Positions 44,574 through 53,327 of a DNA stretch of 64,000 bases are shown in pieces. Every line of letters begins with the position of its first letter. Position 1 is the first letter of the stretch. Source of the stretch: Akkermansia muciniphila (GTDB lineage Bacteria > Verrucomicrobiota > Verrucomicrobiia > Verrucomicrobiales > Akkermansiaceae); assembly GCA_945890645.1 (NCBI GenBank), contig CAMDCV010000024.1, positions 1 to 64,000 on the forward strand. The letters run 5' to 3'. The notes under the pieces were generated by a model. It was not told where the DNA came from. It saw only the letters and a list, made by a program, of their open reading frames with translations, and did no database searches. Made by a program: the position numbers and the translations under genes.

Positions 44574-44608
44574 ATTTGAGCATGCTCGGCGGCATGATAC
44601 TTTCTCCT

Positions 44609-45574
44609 TCACTTCTTCTGCATCGCCAAACGCAGTGAAAGCCACAGGCGGGAAGCCCAGCGATAGAGAGCCATCGCATGCAAGGTGTGAATCAAGTATG
44701 CAATATAATTGAGGGGATGATTTGGCCTGCTCGCTATGGCAGCTCGAAAATACTGACCTGATTTCTGGCGGTTATTTAATGCTGCCGCATTACCCAATCG
44801 ACGATAACATAGAGATACTTGTTTTTTTATTTCATTCGGAAACATTTGTTTACGCATGAGATTTTTCTCTAAACATTGAATGATACCCAATAAAGTTTTA
44901 TCCATATTTGAGGTGGCATTTGCCGCATGGCGCCGGTACAATACAGTAGACTTTTGTGTGAAATGAAATTTGATTCCTTGGCTAAATGCAAGCAGCCAGA
45001 GATCCCAGTCTTCTCCAATAGTGAGTTGCTCATCAAATCCACCTAACTGATGAAACAAATTACGTCTCATCAAAATAGCACTAGGTACGATATTATTGCG
45101 AAAAAATAAATTTTTAGGGAATCCATTGATCTCTGATTTTTCCAAGTAAAAGCTACCAATAATATTATCAACACTTTCCTCAAACACTTCGACACCAGAA
45201 ACTATTATCTCTGCTCCTGATTCTTTTGCATTTTGCATCAAGCAAGCTAAGTGATCATTACTCCACAAATCATCAGAGTCCACAAACGCTATCCATTCGC
45301 AGCCAGCCGCCTGAACACCCGCGTTGCGTGTTGATGATACTCCGCCGTTATCTTTGGTCAGCAGATGCCATCCCTTGCGACTTTGAATAAAGCGACTCAC
45401 TACAGCTGCCGTGCCATCTTTAGAGCCATCATTCACAATCCACACTTCTGCAGCTGGCAAGGTTTGTGCGGCGATAGACAACAAGGTTTCCTCAATCAAT
45501 GCTTCGCAATTGTACGCAGGTACGACAACCGCGATATTTGGGGAAGAAGGATTCATTGCAGTGCTTACGCTCAT
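44609..45574 (-). CDS. Glycosyltransferase, GT2 family
   Basis: A 321-residue GT-A enzyme: IAVVVPAYNCEALIEETLLS, VWIVNDGSKDGTAAVVSRFI, DNGGVSSTRNAGVQAAGCEW and IAFVDSDDLWSNDHL (DxD). The acceptor-side GEDWDLWLLAFSQG follows. It has no membrane helices, so it acts in the cytoplasm on nucleotide-sugar donors. A start at the ATG seven codons in is possible. Confidence 0.92.
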   Translation of the reverse strand: MSVSTAMNPSSPNIAVVVPAYNCEALIEETLLSIAAQTLPAAEVWIVNDGSKDGTAAVVSRFIQSRKGWHLLTKDNGGVSSTRNAGVQAAGCEWIAFVDSDDLWSNDHLACLMQNAKESGAEIIVSGVEVFEESVDNIIGSFYLEKSEINGFPKNLFFRNNIVPSAILMRRNLFHQLGGFDEQLTIGEDWDLWLLAFSQGIKFHFTQKSTVLYRRHAANATSNMDKTLLGIIQCLEKNLMRKQMFPNEIKKQVSLCYRRLGNAAALNNRQKSGQYFRAAIASRPNHPLNYIAYLIHTLHAMALYRWASRLWLSLRLAMQKK

Positions 45575-45595
45575 GAATTTATCACCGGAAATACA

Positions 45596-46417
45596 CTACT
45601 CAGAAGCGTTTGTTGCTGTGGAGGGAAACAGTGCATCAAAGTCACCGCGCTCGATCACATCGAGCTTTGTTTTACGCGAAGCATTGATCAATTTACGACC
45701 GGACTCAGCGTATACCAGACTTGCTTGCTGAAAGGCATTCCTCTGCAATTCGACTTTGGGAACATTCATTTTTTCCCCAGGCTTGTAGTAGTTTTTGATG
45801 AAATGATTCCCCTCATTTTTGCTTTCGGCTAACTGCCCTTCATTACCGTGCTCATCAAGCAACACATAATTCTCATAGTTGAAATCAATTCCAACAAGAA
45901 TCACTTCTGCAAATCCCATGTAATAGGCGATCTGCAGTTGATCGTAAATGACTGTAGCTCCGCCCGGCGCGATCCCCTCCACCAGATTTTTTGAGAATGC
46001 AACAATAGAAGGATCTTCTCCTTTGTGCACAGGTATCGTGTGTAACCACAACACACCGTGCTCTGTTCCCAATTGCTCTTTGGTATACTTAGGGCAAATT
46101 ATAATAGATGGAACGTTGAAAATTTCCTCCTTGTAGGTCTCCGCCACCACACAATCCGATACCGTGTAATACGTAGGCCGCCATGTGGTTTCGGCGAATG
46201 CCTTAAAAACTTGGTTGCATCCGAAGGTTACGCAATTTTTCAAGCGTTCCAAATCCTCCATCCGCAGACTGGGCCCCATACCCACCAATACACATCGCTC
46301 TCCCTTATGCCTGTCTTTCAAGCTCAGAATCTTGATGTCATTGTACTTCGTGGGAATTCCCTGCGCACGGAACCAATTTCTGACTTTTCGCAAAGGGTGG
46401 GTGATGAGTGATTTCAT
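45596..46417 (-). CDS. DUF115 / MptE-like protein (GxGPSL family)
   Basis: A 273-residue protein starting at MKSLITHPLRKVRNWFRAQG. The family pattern is ERCVLVGMGPSLRMEDLERL, TFGCNQVFKAF, YTVSDCVVAE, then APGGATVIYDQLQIAYYMGF and EVILVGIDFNYE. The fold is shared by archaeal 6-hydroxymethylpterin pyrophosphokinase MptE, flagellin glycosylation Maf proteins and GT42 sialyltransferases. In a polysaccharide locus next to NeuA/NeuB a glycosyltransferase-like role with a CMP-nonulosonate donor is attractive but is inference. The N-terminus of the NeuB fusion at 48241-49794 has a related domain. Confidence 0.78.
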   Translation of the reverse strand: MKSLITHPLRKVRNWFRAQGIPTKYNDIKILSLKDRHKGERCVLVGMGPSLRMEDLERLKNCVTFGCNQVFKAFAETTWRPTYYTVSDCVVAETYKEEIFNVPSIIICPKYTKEQLGTEHGVLWLHTIPVHKGEDPSIVAFSKNLVEGIAPGGATVIYDQLQIAYYMGFAEVILVGIDFNYENYVLLDEHGNEGQLAESKNEGNHFIKNYYKPGEKMNVPKVELQRNAFQQASLVYAESGRKLINASRKTKLDVIERGDFDALFPSTATNASE

Positions 46418-46471
46418 AACAAATTCATACGTGCCTGGAAGCGTTAGATCCACCATTTCAGCCGAAGTAAT

Positions 46472-47482
46472 CTAGGCTACACCACGTGATCGCAAAAAAG
46501 CGGCAATCACGCGAGGCCACTCCACGATCGCGCGATTTTTGCATCCCAATTGGCGGGAAATGCGTTGGTTGGCAGCAACGGCTTTCGTGTTGCCCAAGGC
46601 GGCAAACTTTTTTTTCTGATTGTATGCGATCAAGGCCACCCGTCGCAGAAATGGCGTCTCTTCAAATTCTGGACATTGCTCTGTGAGCATCGCGCCGAAG
46701 CGCAGACAATCGATTAGATTCTCACCGGTCTGCGCGAGCCGCCCTGTGTCATTACCATCGAACGCGCGGTAATACGCCAGCACCTGATTGAGGCTGAGCA
46801 ATTGACTCAGACGGGCGATGCGTGCCCACATTTCCCAGTCCGCCACATGCACCAAGCGCGTATCAAAACCGCCGTGCGTTTCATAAAAGCGACGTCGCAC
46901 CACAACGGTCGGCGTCATGATAGGATTATGCCCGAGAAGAGAGCGAACCGAGCCATTTGCTTTTTCCCAATCCTCCAAGCGATCTGACAGCAGTGCGACT
47001 TCACCCTCAGCCGTAACAATCAATCCCCTTGTGCTTACCGCATCCACTTGCGGATACAGCTGTATCGCTTTGCGCACCGATTCATAAAATCCAGGAGCCA
47101 CCCAGTCATCCCCATGGAGGATGTGCACCCATTCTCCTTGGCTGCGCTCGATACAAGTATTGAAATTTGCCGTGGCACCACTGTTTTTTTCTTTGCGATA
47201 AAAAGCCACCCGACCCTTGCCAACCTCACGCACTACTTGCTCAGGGTCATCCAGCGTAGAGCAATCATCCACCACCTCGATCTGCATCAGTTCCGGACCC
47301 GGGTCCTGCGCCAGAACGCTTTCTAGCGTTTGTTTCAGGTAGCGAGCACAATTAAATGTGGGAATCATCACGGACCACAGCGGTCTTTTTTCACTCTGCG
47401 TGAGCGGAGCAACGGACGGAGGTTGAGCACAAGGATCAAACTGTGGATCAAATATGCGGAACGCTCGATGCTTCGCTTTCAT
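46472..47482 (-). CDS. Glycosyltransferase, GT2 family
   Basis: A 336-residue GT-A enzyme: WSVMIPTFNCARYLKQTLES, IEVVDDCSTLDDPEQVVREV, KNSGATANFNTCIERSQGEW and VHILHGDDWVAPGFYESV (DxD as GDD). It resembles cytoplasmic transferases of capsule and O-antigen loci. It lies between the nonulosonate genes and the MptE-like gene. Confidence 0.92.
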   Translation of the reverse strand: MKAKHRAFRIFDPQFDPCAQPPSVAPLTQSEKRPLWSVMIPTFNCARYLKQTLESVLAQDPGPELMQIEVVDDCSTLDDPEQVVREVGKGRVAFYRKEKNSGATANFNTCIERSQGEWVHILHGDDWVAPGFYESVRKAIQLYPQVDAVSTRGLIVTAEGEVALLSDRLEDWEKANGSVRSLLGHNPIMTPTVVVRRRFYETHGGFDTRLVHVADWEMWARIARLSQLLSLNQVLAYYRAFDGNDTGRLAQTGENLIDCLRFGAMLTEQCPEFEETPFLRRVALIAYNQKKKFAALGNTKAVAANQRISRQLGCKNRAIVEWPRVIAAFLRSRGVA

Positions 47483-47566
47483 TTAAGAAGAATATAATTT
47501 TTGTGCGCGGTATACGGAGCGGGTATCCTATGCGCGCATGACCCGCTCGAATTTTCTAACTCCCAA

Positions 47567-48244
47567 TCACGGGGAAGACTTCATCGCCTGTTTCGTTTGA
47601 TAAAGATACTCTGCGATTTGGAAGTCCAAGTCCGTGTCTATATCCGTGCTTTCCATATCATCCAATTTGAGGAAATAGGGCGCATGGCCAAGAATATCAC
47701 TTCGCTCGATGATCGTTTTCCTGGGCAAAACCGAAGCAACGTGATTCAGTTTAACGATATCAGGCAAATCCTGAGAGCGAGGTTTGTTAGCAGGATCATA
47801 GTTCAGCGCCTTGCCATTCCAATAGAGGAAGTCTTTCACATCGGAGACAGTGGTCACCGAGTCATACTGCTCATCCAAGCCGTGATAACAGCGGATCGCA
47901 TTCGAGTATGTAACTTCGTCAGCCAGAGGATTCGTCGCGTGAACAAACAACACAACATCGCAAACAAGATTTTCCGCGATGTTTGCATAAACCGCGCTCA
48001 TCGGGATTTCATTCGTGGCAAACATCTGCTCACGCAGACATGTTTCCACACCGAGTTGCTCGGCTACTTTCAACATTTCAGGATCATTGGAATTGACACA
48101 AACCCCGTCGAGCCCGGGAGTTTTCAGTAATTGTGTGATCTTTAATTCCAGCAGCGAACTGCCAGCGAAGGGCTTCAGATTTTTGTTTTTGACCCTAAGT
48201 GATCCGCTGCGTACGGGAATGACGGCTTTGATGATAGGTTTCAT
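47567..48244 (-). CDS. neuA: CMP-nonulosonate cytidylyltransferase (NeuA-like)
   Basis: A 225-residue enzyme activating a nonulosonic (sialic-type) acid with CTP. The N-terminal family motif is VIPVRSGSLRVKNKNLKPFA; then VFANEIP-like region FATNEIPMSAVYANIAENL, VVLFVHATNPLADEVTYSNA and SVTTVSDVKDFLYWNGK. The ATG at 48244 overlaps the stop of the neuB-like gene (ATGA), confirming the start over an upstream in-frame ATG. The exact acid (Neu5Ac, KDN, legionaminic, 8-amino-KDO or other) cannot be set by sequence alone. Confidence 0.87.
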   Translation of the reverse strand: MKPIIKAVIPVRSGSLRVKNKNLKPFAGSSLLELKITQLLKTPGLDGVCVNSNDPEMLKVAEQLGVETCLREQMFATNEIPMSAVYANIAENLVCDVVLFVHATNPLADEVTYSNAIRCYHGLDEQYDSVTTVSDVKDFLYWNGKALNYDPANKPRSQDLPDIVKLNHVASVLPRKTIIERSDILGHAPYFLKLDDMESTDIDTDLDFQIAEYLYQTKQAMKSSP

Positions 48245-49794
48245 GAATTTTGTTTCACCGCGTATTTGTGATGCTCGCAAGAGAGCACCGTTTTTGCTTC
48301 ACTGCCGGTGATTTCCTCGGCGATTCGGATATCGTTGACAAAAGCGCTAAATTCGGAGCTTTGGAGATCAATGGCGACTTTATCAAAATGTACCCAGTCC
48401 ACATCGCCGAGCTTCACATGCTTTTCGACCATTTTCGCACCGCAGGCCACCGCCATCATGCAACCCAGAGAACCGAGATCGTGGCTGGAATAGCCAGGAA
48501 TGACTTTGGCAATGCTCTGATGGATCTTTTCGTAGGCTCTCACCACGGCGACGTTGCAAGCATTGCGCGGCGTGGGATATGCAGAAATACAATGAAGCAG
48601 ATAGATGACTTCGTTTTGGCTGAAGGTGCTCAAGACGTAATCAACATATTCCTGTTCCGTGTAGCCGGTGGATACGACGATCGCTCCTTGATAGGTTTCC
48701 GCCAGCTCGGCATGGAAATTGCGATGATTGGAAATCGTCGAGGGAACCTTCAACAAGCGAGGTCGGTATTTTGAGATCGAATGATAGGATTCGATGTCGA
48801 GAATGGTGGAAAACCATTCAATCTCAAATTTTTTGCACGTATCATCGAGCAATTGAAAGAGTTCCGCATTCATCTCCACACCGCGGCGATAGTCGCCGAG
48901 AGTCTTGCCGAAGGGTGACCAATAATAGCTGGCCAATTGCTCTGCTGTATAGAAGCGATCCACATCACGTTTTTGCACCTTAATCAAGTCCGCTCCTGCC
49001 TCTTTGGAGCGCTCAATCATTTCTACCAAACGCTCCGCGCTGCCCAAATGATTATTCGTGAATTCGGCCACCACCAGAACCCGATCCGGTGCGGCCAAGT
49101 TAATTTTTGCAAAGCCTGCCGTTGATTCCGATCCACAAACTTGGCGGCTGAATTCCGCCGGACTCAGTGCGCTAAAGTCTTTGTTGCCTACGTGCAGAAG
49201 TTGGAGTCGCTGACCATCCGCAAAGTAGTGGAGAAACTGACGAAACGAGTGCTCTTGTGAGAGCACGATCGCCTCGCGATCTCCCTGCGCCGCGCCGGAG
49301 TAATCCTGACCGACTTTTTTCGCGGTACCACCCGATTGCACAGAAAAATCAAATCCGAGAAAGTATACACGACTGGGTGATTTTCTTGCATTCGCAATTT
49401 TCAATGCCACTTTAACCGCATTCAGAAGGACAAAACTCTCGTCATAAAATGTGTCATTTTCTAATTGTGGAATCAGTAGATCAATATGGTCCAGTTCCTG
49501 CGGCAAAGGGGGCAGAACCACATGTGGCACACTTGACGGCAGCTCTGTTCCTGCCAAGTAAAAGGCAGATTTGAAGCCGTCATCCTGAAGGCTCTGCTTG
49601 ACCCATGGGGCGCTAAAGATCGTCAGATCCCCTGCTTTGATGCGCTCGGAATCATTCAGATTGATCACGAACCCAGGTGGGAGCGTGGAACAATCGATGC
49701 CATCCAAACTTGGACCTTTTCCAATGACAAAAATATTATCGCTGTTCGATCTTGAAGCGATACTTTTGATGAGCTGATAGATACTCTCCTGCAT
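48241..49794 (-). CDS. Fusion: GT42/DUF115-like domain with NeuB-type nonulosonate synthase, no SAF domain
   Basis: A 517-residue fusion. Residues 1-about 215 resemble the GxGPSL fold of GT42 sialyltransferases and DUF115: NIFVIGKGPSLDGIDCSTLP (21-40), INLNDSERIKAGDL, ESFVLLNAVKVALKIA and SRVYFLGFDFSVQSGG. Residues about 236-517 are a NeuB TIM barrel: VVAEFTNNHLGSAERLVEMI, LIKVQKRDVDRFY, FSTILDIESY, HCISAYPTPRNACNV, GYSSHDLGSLGCMMAV and CGAKMVEKHVKLGDVDWVHF. NeuB condenses phosphoenolpyruvate with a hexosamine-type aldose to make a nonulosonic acid. The C-terminal SAF (antifreeze-like) domain that normally closes the active site of the partner subunit is absent; the protein ends right after the barrel. 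Its start overlaps the IMPase-like gene by 59 bp and its stop overlaps neuA. Confidence 0.87.
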   Translation of the reverse strand: MQESIYQLIKSIASRSNSDNIFVIGKGPSLDGIDCSTLPPGFVINLNDSERIKAGDLTIFSAPWVKQSLQDDGFKSAFYLAGTELPSSVPHVVLPPLPQELDHIDLLIPQLENDTFYDESFVLLNAVKVALKIANARKSPSRVYFLGFDFSVQSGGTAKKVGQDYSGAAQGDREAIVLSQEHSFRQFLHYFADGQRLQLLHVGNKDFSALSPAEFSRQVCGSESTAGFAKINLAAPDRVLVVAEFTNNHLGSAERLVEMIERSKEAGADLIKVQKRDVDRFYTAEQLASYYWSPFGKTLGDYRRGVEMNAELFQLLDDTCKKFEIEWFSTILDIESYHSISKYRPRLLKVPSTISNHRNFHAELAETYQGAIVVSTGYTEQEYVDYVLSTFSQNEVIYLLHCISAYPTPRNACNVAVVRAYEKIHQSIAKVIPGYSSHDLGSLGCMMAVACGAKMVEKHVKLGDVDWVHFDKVAIDLQSSEFSAFVNDIRIAEEITGSEAKTVLSCEHHKYAVKQNS

Positions 49795-50425
49795 AAGTTT
49801 TTCCTTCTACGGTTACATTAAGATTTTGTTCCAGAGCCAGATTCAGGCCTGCAAGGATATCCCAACTTTGGGCACCCTTGGGATTCTCAAACGAGAAAAA
49901 TGAACCACGGATCACGTTCAGCATGTTGCAAACGCAACAACCGATGATGCGGTATTCGTAGCCTGTGGTGGAAGCGATGATTTGTTCCTTGCTGAGGGAG
50001 GAAGAAAGCGCACGGATACGTGATTGATGGCGGGTCAAGGTGTCACCGCTCTGCAACCAAAGGTTCATCTCTGGCAAACCAAGCAATGAGGCTACATGGC
50101 GGCCATTCTGATAGCATGAAATCGACACGCCCCACTCCATTAGTCCCGAGGTGAAATTTTCCGTGCCATCAATCGGATCGATCACAATCACCATCTGCTC
50201 AGGTGCGGGCTCCGTTTCATTGAGGCTAATTTCCTCCGAGACGATAAAGGGATTCACAAAAGCCTCGTGTGCAGCTTCCAGAATCACCTTTTGCGCCAAG
50301 AGATCGCCTTGGGTGACGTAACTCCCATCGGGCTTTTGTGTTTTGGTGGCTCGCAAGGCAAGGATGTCCGCCAGATATTTCTGGCCGAGACTCTCTTTGA
50401 TCACATCGAAAAAGGGAAAGGTCAT
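49736..50425 (-). CDS. Inositol monophosphatase-family phosphatase
   Basis: A 229-residue metal-dependent phosphatase of the FIG/IMPase/CysQ superfamily. Motifs: FIVSEEISLNE (metal-binding Glu), IVIDPIDGTENFTSG (the DPIDGT core) and GAQSWDILAGLNLALEQN (the WD-x-AG motif). It is a little short for the family (usual about 260). It overlaps the neuB-fusion gene by 59 bp and is next to neuA, so it may dephosphorylate a phosphorylated nonulosonate intermediate, but a house-keeping CysQ-like role cannot be excluded. Confidence 0.83.
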   Translation of the reverse strand: MTFPFFDVIKESLGQKYLADILALRATKTQKPDGSYVTQGDLLAQKVILEAAHEAFVNPFIVSEEISLNETEPAPEQMVIVIDPIDGTENFTSGLMEWGVSISCYQNGRHVASLLGLPEMNLWLQSGDTLTRHQSRIRALSSSLSKEQIIASTTGYEYRIIGCCVCNMLNVIRGSFFSFENPKGAQSWDILAGLNLALEQNLNVTVEGKTYAGEYLSAHQKYRFKIEQR

Positions 50426-50450
50426 ACAGAAAAGAAATAAAGTGAATGGG

Positions 50451-51911
50451 TCATGGGCTGATGGAGGCGGGTGATTTGATAAATTTTCGCTTCAACAGCA
50501 TCTTGACGTCGTTGATCATAGGACGCTGCAGAAACAAAGAAAATCCAATGTATGCGAGCCCACCGACGATCACGGAGGAGAGCAGATTGACCCACGGAAT
50601 CGAAAGCGGGCATTGATGCTGAAACAATTTGACAGAGATGACCATTCCCAAGGAACTGATCAGGGATGGCATCAAGTCCTTGAGCTGCGGGAACAAGCCA
50701 AAGCCGGTATTTCTTTTCGTCAGGTAGGTATTCAAAGAGAGCGCGATCAATGATGACAGTAAAACCGCCCACGCCACTTCATGAATGCCATAGCCAGAGG
50801 CGATGATGATCAATGTGATCGCCATGCTTTTTTTCGCCACTTCTAAGAGCAGGAAACTGGCTCCTTTGCCTAGAGAGGAAAGAAGGCTCAGATTCAGCAC
50901 CTGCATGGGAAAGTAGCTCGCGGCGATACAGAGGATGACCAAAATCGGTGCGGCTTCCGCCCAAGGTGCCCCGTATATCACATGAACAAGAGGCTCTGCA
51001 ACCACGGCGATACCCAGCATGGCGGGAAGATTCAGGCACATGACTCCACGCTGGGCCGTGCGAAAAGCACGTAGCAATTTTTCCGGCTCGTTCTGGCACT
51101 GGGCAAAGACCGGAAACGCCACGCGGTTGACCACCTGGGTAAGGGCGTTTGTCGCCATGTTTTGCGTCGTAAATGCGCGATTGTAGATGCCCAGATCATA
51201 CACACCGATTCTGCGGCCGATCAGAACACTGTAGGCCCTGTCATGACAGATGCTGATCAGGTTGGTGAGAAAAATGTAGCCGCCGAACGAGAACAATTCC
51301 TGAAAGGATTTTTTGCGGAAGCAGAAGAGCGGTCGCCAATCCGACAGGATCCATGTCAGAGCCGTCTGCATCAGCCCCATGACCACTGTTTGCCCCACGA
51401 GCGCCCACACGCCCCATCCGTAGCAGGCCATGATGACGCCACCGATCACAGAAACAATCAAGGACGCGGAATTGATCGTGAAAGAGACCCGCATGTTTAA
51501 GTGCTTCGCAAACAAGGCGTGTTGCAGGGAATTGCAGGCGGAGAGGATGAAAACAAAAACGAGGGCGTAGGTGAGTTGCTGAAGGATGTCCTTTTGATAG
51601 AAATCCGCAATCCACGGAGCTGCCAACGCAATTACGGCCCCCATCACCAGGCTGATGAAAATATTGAACCAGAATACCGTGCTCTCATCCTCGCGTGTGG
51701 TGTCTTTTTTCTGAATGACAGCCACGGTCAGGCCACCGTTCATGAAGACGGTGGCCACCCCCATGAACAAGGAAAGCAGAGCCACGGTACCGAAGTCCTC
51801 GGGAGTCACCAAGCGCGCCATCACCACCGAAAAAGCGAAGTTGAAAAAGACTTGGAGAATCTGTTCCAGCACACTCCAACTCACCGCATAACTAGCTTTA
51901 TTTTGCAGCAT
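50451..51911 (-). CDS. Polysaccharide flippase (Wzx/WzxC-like)
   Basis: A 486-residue membrane protein with about 14 membrane helices, MOP superfamily. It begins MLQNKASYAVSWSVLEQILQ, VVMARLVTPEDFGTVALLSL, FMGVATVFMNGGLTVAVIQK, the start characteristic of the WzxC/PST group. It would flip lipid-linked repeat units to the periplasmic side. A second flippase gene lies directly upstream (51951-53324). Confidence 0.92.
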   Translation of the reverse strand: MLQNKASYAVSWSVLEQILQVFFNFAFSVVMARLVTPEDFGTVALLSLFMGVATVFMNGGLTVAVIQKKDTTREDESTVFWFNIFISLVMGAVIALAAPWIADFYQKDILQQLTYALVFVFILSACNSLQHALFAKHLNMRVSFTINSASLIVSVIGGVIMACYGWGVWALVGQTVVMGLMQTALTWILSDWRPLFCFRKKSFQELFSFGGYIFLTNLISICHDRAYSVLIGRRIGVYDLGIYNRAFTTQNMATNALTQVVNRVAFPVFAQCQNEPEKLLRAFRTAQRGVMCLNLPAMLGIAVVAEPLVHVIYGAPWAEAAPILVILCIAASYFPMQVLNLSLLSSLGKGASFLLLEVAKKSMAITLIIIASGYGIHEVAWAVLLSSLIALSLNTYLTKRNTGFGLFPQLKDLMPSLISSLGMVISVKLFQHQCPLSIPWVNLLSSVIVGGLAYIGFSLFLQRPMINDVKMLLKRKFIKSPASISP

Positions 51912-51950
51912 CTGATAGATTTATCCTCCAGTAAATGGATGGGGATTTTT

Positions 51951-53324
51951 TTATCGCACTTGCGAATGAAGGGAAGAACCAGCAACCCTTAAGCCTTGCA
52001 TGCCCCTAACTACGGGAAACCAGTTATTCCAAGAAAGTTGAACAAGTCCCTGGACTAAGATGATGCCCAGTAGACCCCAGGTGCCAACAACGAGCCAAGA
52101 GAGTGTCACGATCGCCAGACCCGAGAGGATGGCTGGCCAGACGAATGGATTTTTGTTTTCTGTAAGTACCAATCCGGTATATTGAGAGTGATGTTGCTCT
52201 AAACACAAAATGAGAGAAAGTAGCAGAAATAATGGTTTGGCCAGCAAGGGAGTTTGAGTGTCGATGAAAGCGAGCAACGAATTGCCCACAAAAGAAACGA
52301 CTAAAAGAGCCATTGCGCCCAATACTAAACCGCCATACAGCCTCGTAGTAAAGACGTGGCGAATCTGCGCAAAATCTCTCTCAACGCGCAATCGACCAAT
52401 CAGAGGCATCGATAAACCGACAGGAACCATGGCAATTTGAAGGATCATATTGATGAGATTCAGCGAAAGGCCAAAACTACCGGTTTCTTCGAGTCCTAGT
52501 TTAGCAGAGCAGATTAGAGTATTGCTGCGAAGGGTGAGATAAGCGCCGATCATCACGAGACCCTGTCGCCATGCCATCGGCCACAATCGATTCAGCACCT
52601 GGTTGCGCTCATGAGTGGAGACCTCATACTCAAAAGCAGCCTTCGCATTGCGCTTGAGAACGCGTTGTGACGTGAGGCGAATGATTAAAAACCCCACGAG
52701 TGCGCTTATTCCATAGGACCATAAACCTAAGCCACCGAGCAAGCCACCAGCTAATAACAAAATCCCCACCAGTTGCGATGAGATTTGAATGAGCGTGACG
52801 CTTTTTACGGAACCGATACCATACAAGATGTCCGTCCAATAGGTCGTAAAAAAGGAGTAGGAAGTCGCTAACGCAAACAAGCACCAACAGCCAATATTTG
52901 AGGAAGGGAGATCCGCATTGCGGATGATCGGCAATAGAAACCACGTGCCGACAAATAACAATAAAACGGCGAGCAATGAGCCGATGAGGCGATACCAAAT
53001 CTGAACGGCTGCGATTAACTGCCGGAGTAATCGCCAATTCGGTTCTCCCAAGCCCGCCGATTCTGCCACACCGGATGCTTGAAATTCCTTGGCGCCCCCC
53101 ATGGCATAAGCGGCGTTGCGAATCGTTGCGTGGGAAAATCCACAATCAAAAAGCGCAACCACACTGGTGATCCCGAGGAACGTATAATAAAGCCCGAGCT
53201 CCGCTGAGGAAAGAACGCGCAGGGCAATGGGGAGGGTGATAATTCCGCTACCAATACGCAATGCCACACCAACCATGGCCCACAGTGAGGCGTTTTGCAG
53301 AATGGATTTGATGCGAAGATGCAA
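51951..53324 (-). CDS. Polysaccharide flippase (second Wzx-like)
   Basis: A 457-residue membrane protein with about 12-14 helices, MOP superfamily. It begins MHLRIKSILQNASLWAMVGV, ALRVLSSAELGLYYTFLGIT, VALFDCGFSHATIRNAAYAM, which fits O-antigen flippases. It has little sequence similarity to the flippase at 50451-51911. Two flippases suggest two different substrates or a locus assembled from two sources. Confidence 0.9.
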   Translation of the reverse strand: MHLRIKSILQNASLWAMVGVALRIGSGIITLPIALRVLSSAELGLYYTFLGITSVVALFDCGFSHATIRNAAYAMGGAKEFQASGVAESAGLGEPNWRLLRQLIAAVQIWYRLIGSLLAVLLLFVGTWFLLPIIRNADLPSSNIGCWCLFALATSYSFFTTYWTDILYGIGSVKSVTLIQISSQLVGILLLAGGLLGGLGLWSYGISALVGFLIIRLTSQRVLKRNAKAAFEYEVSTHERNQVLNRLWPMAWRQGLVMIGAYLTLRSNTLICSAKLGLEETGSFGLSLNLINMILQIAMVPVGLSMPLIGRLRVERDFAQIRHVFTTRLYGGLVLGAMALLVVSFVGNSLLAFIDTQTPLLAKPLFLLLSLILCLEQHHSQYTGLVLTENKNPFVWPAILSGLAIVTLSWLVVGTWGLLGIILVQGLVQLSWNNWFPVVRGMQGLRVAGSSLHSQVR

Positions 53325-53327
53325 GAT

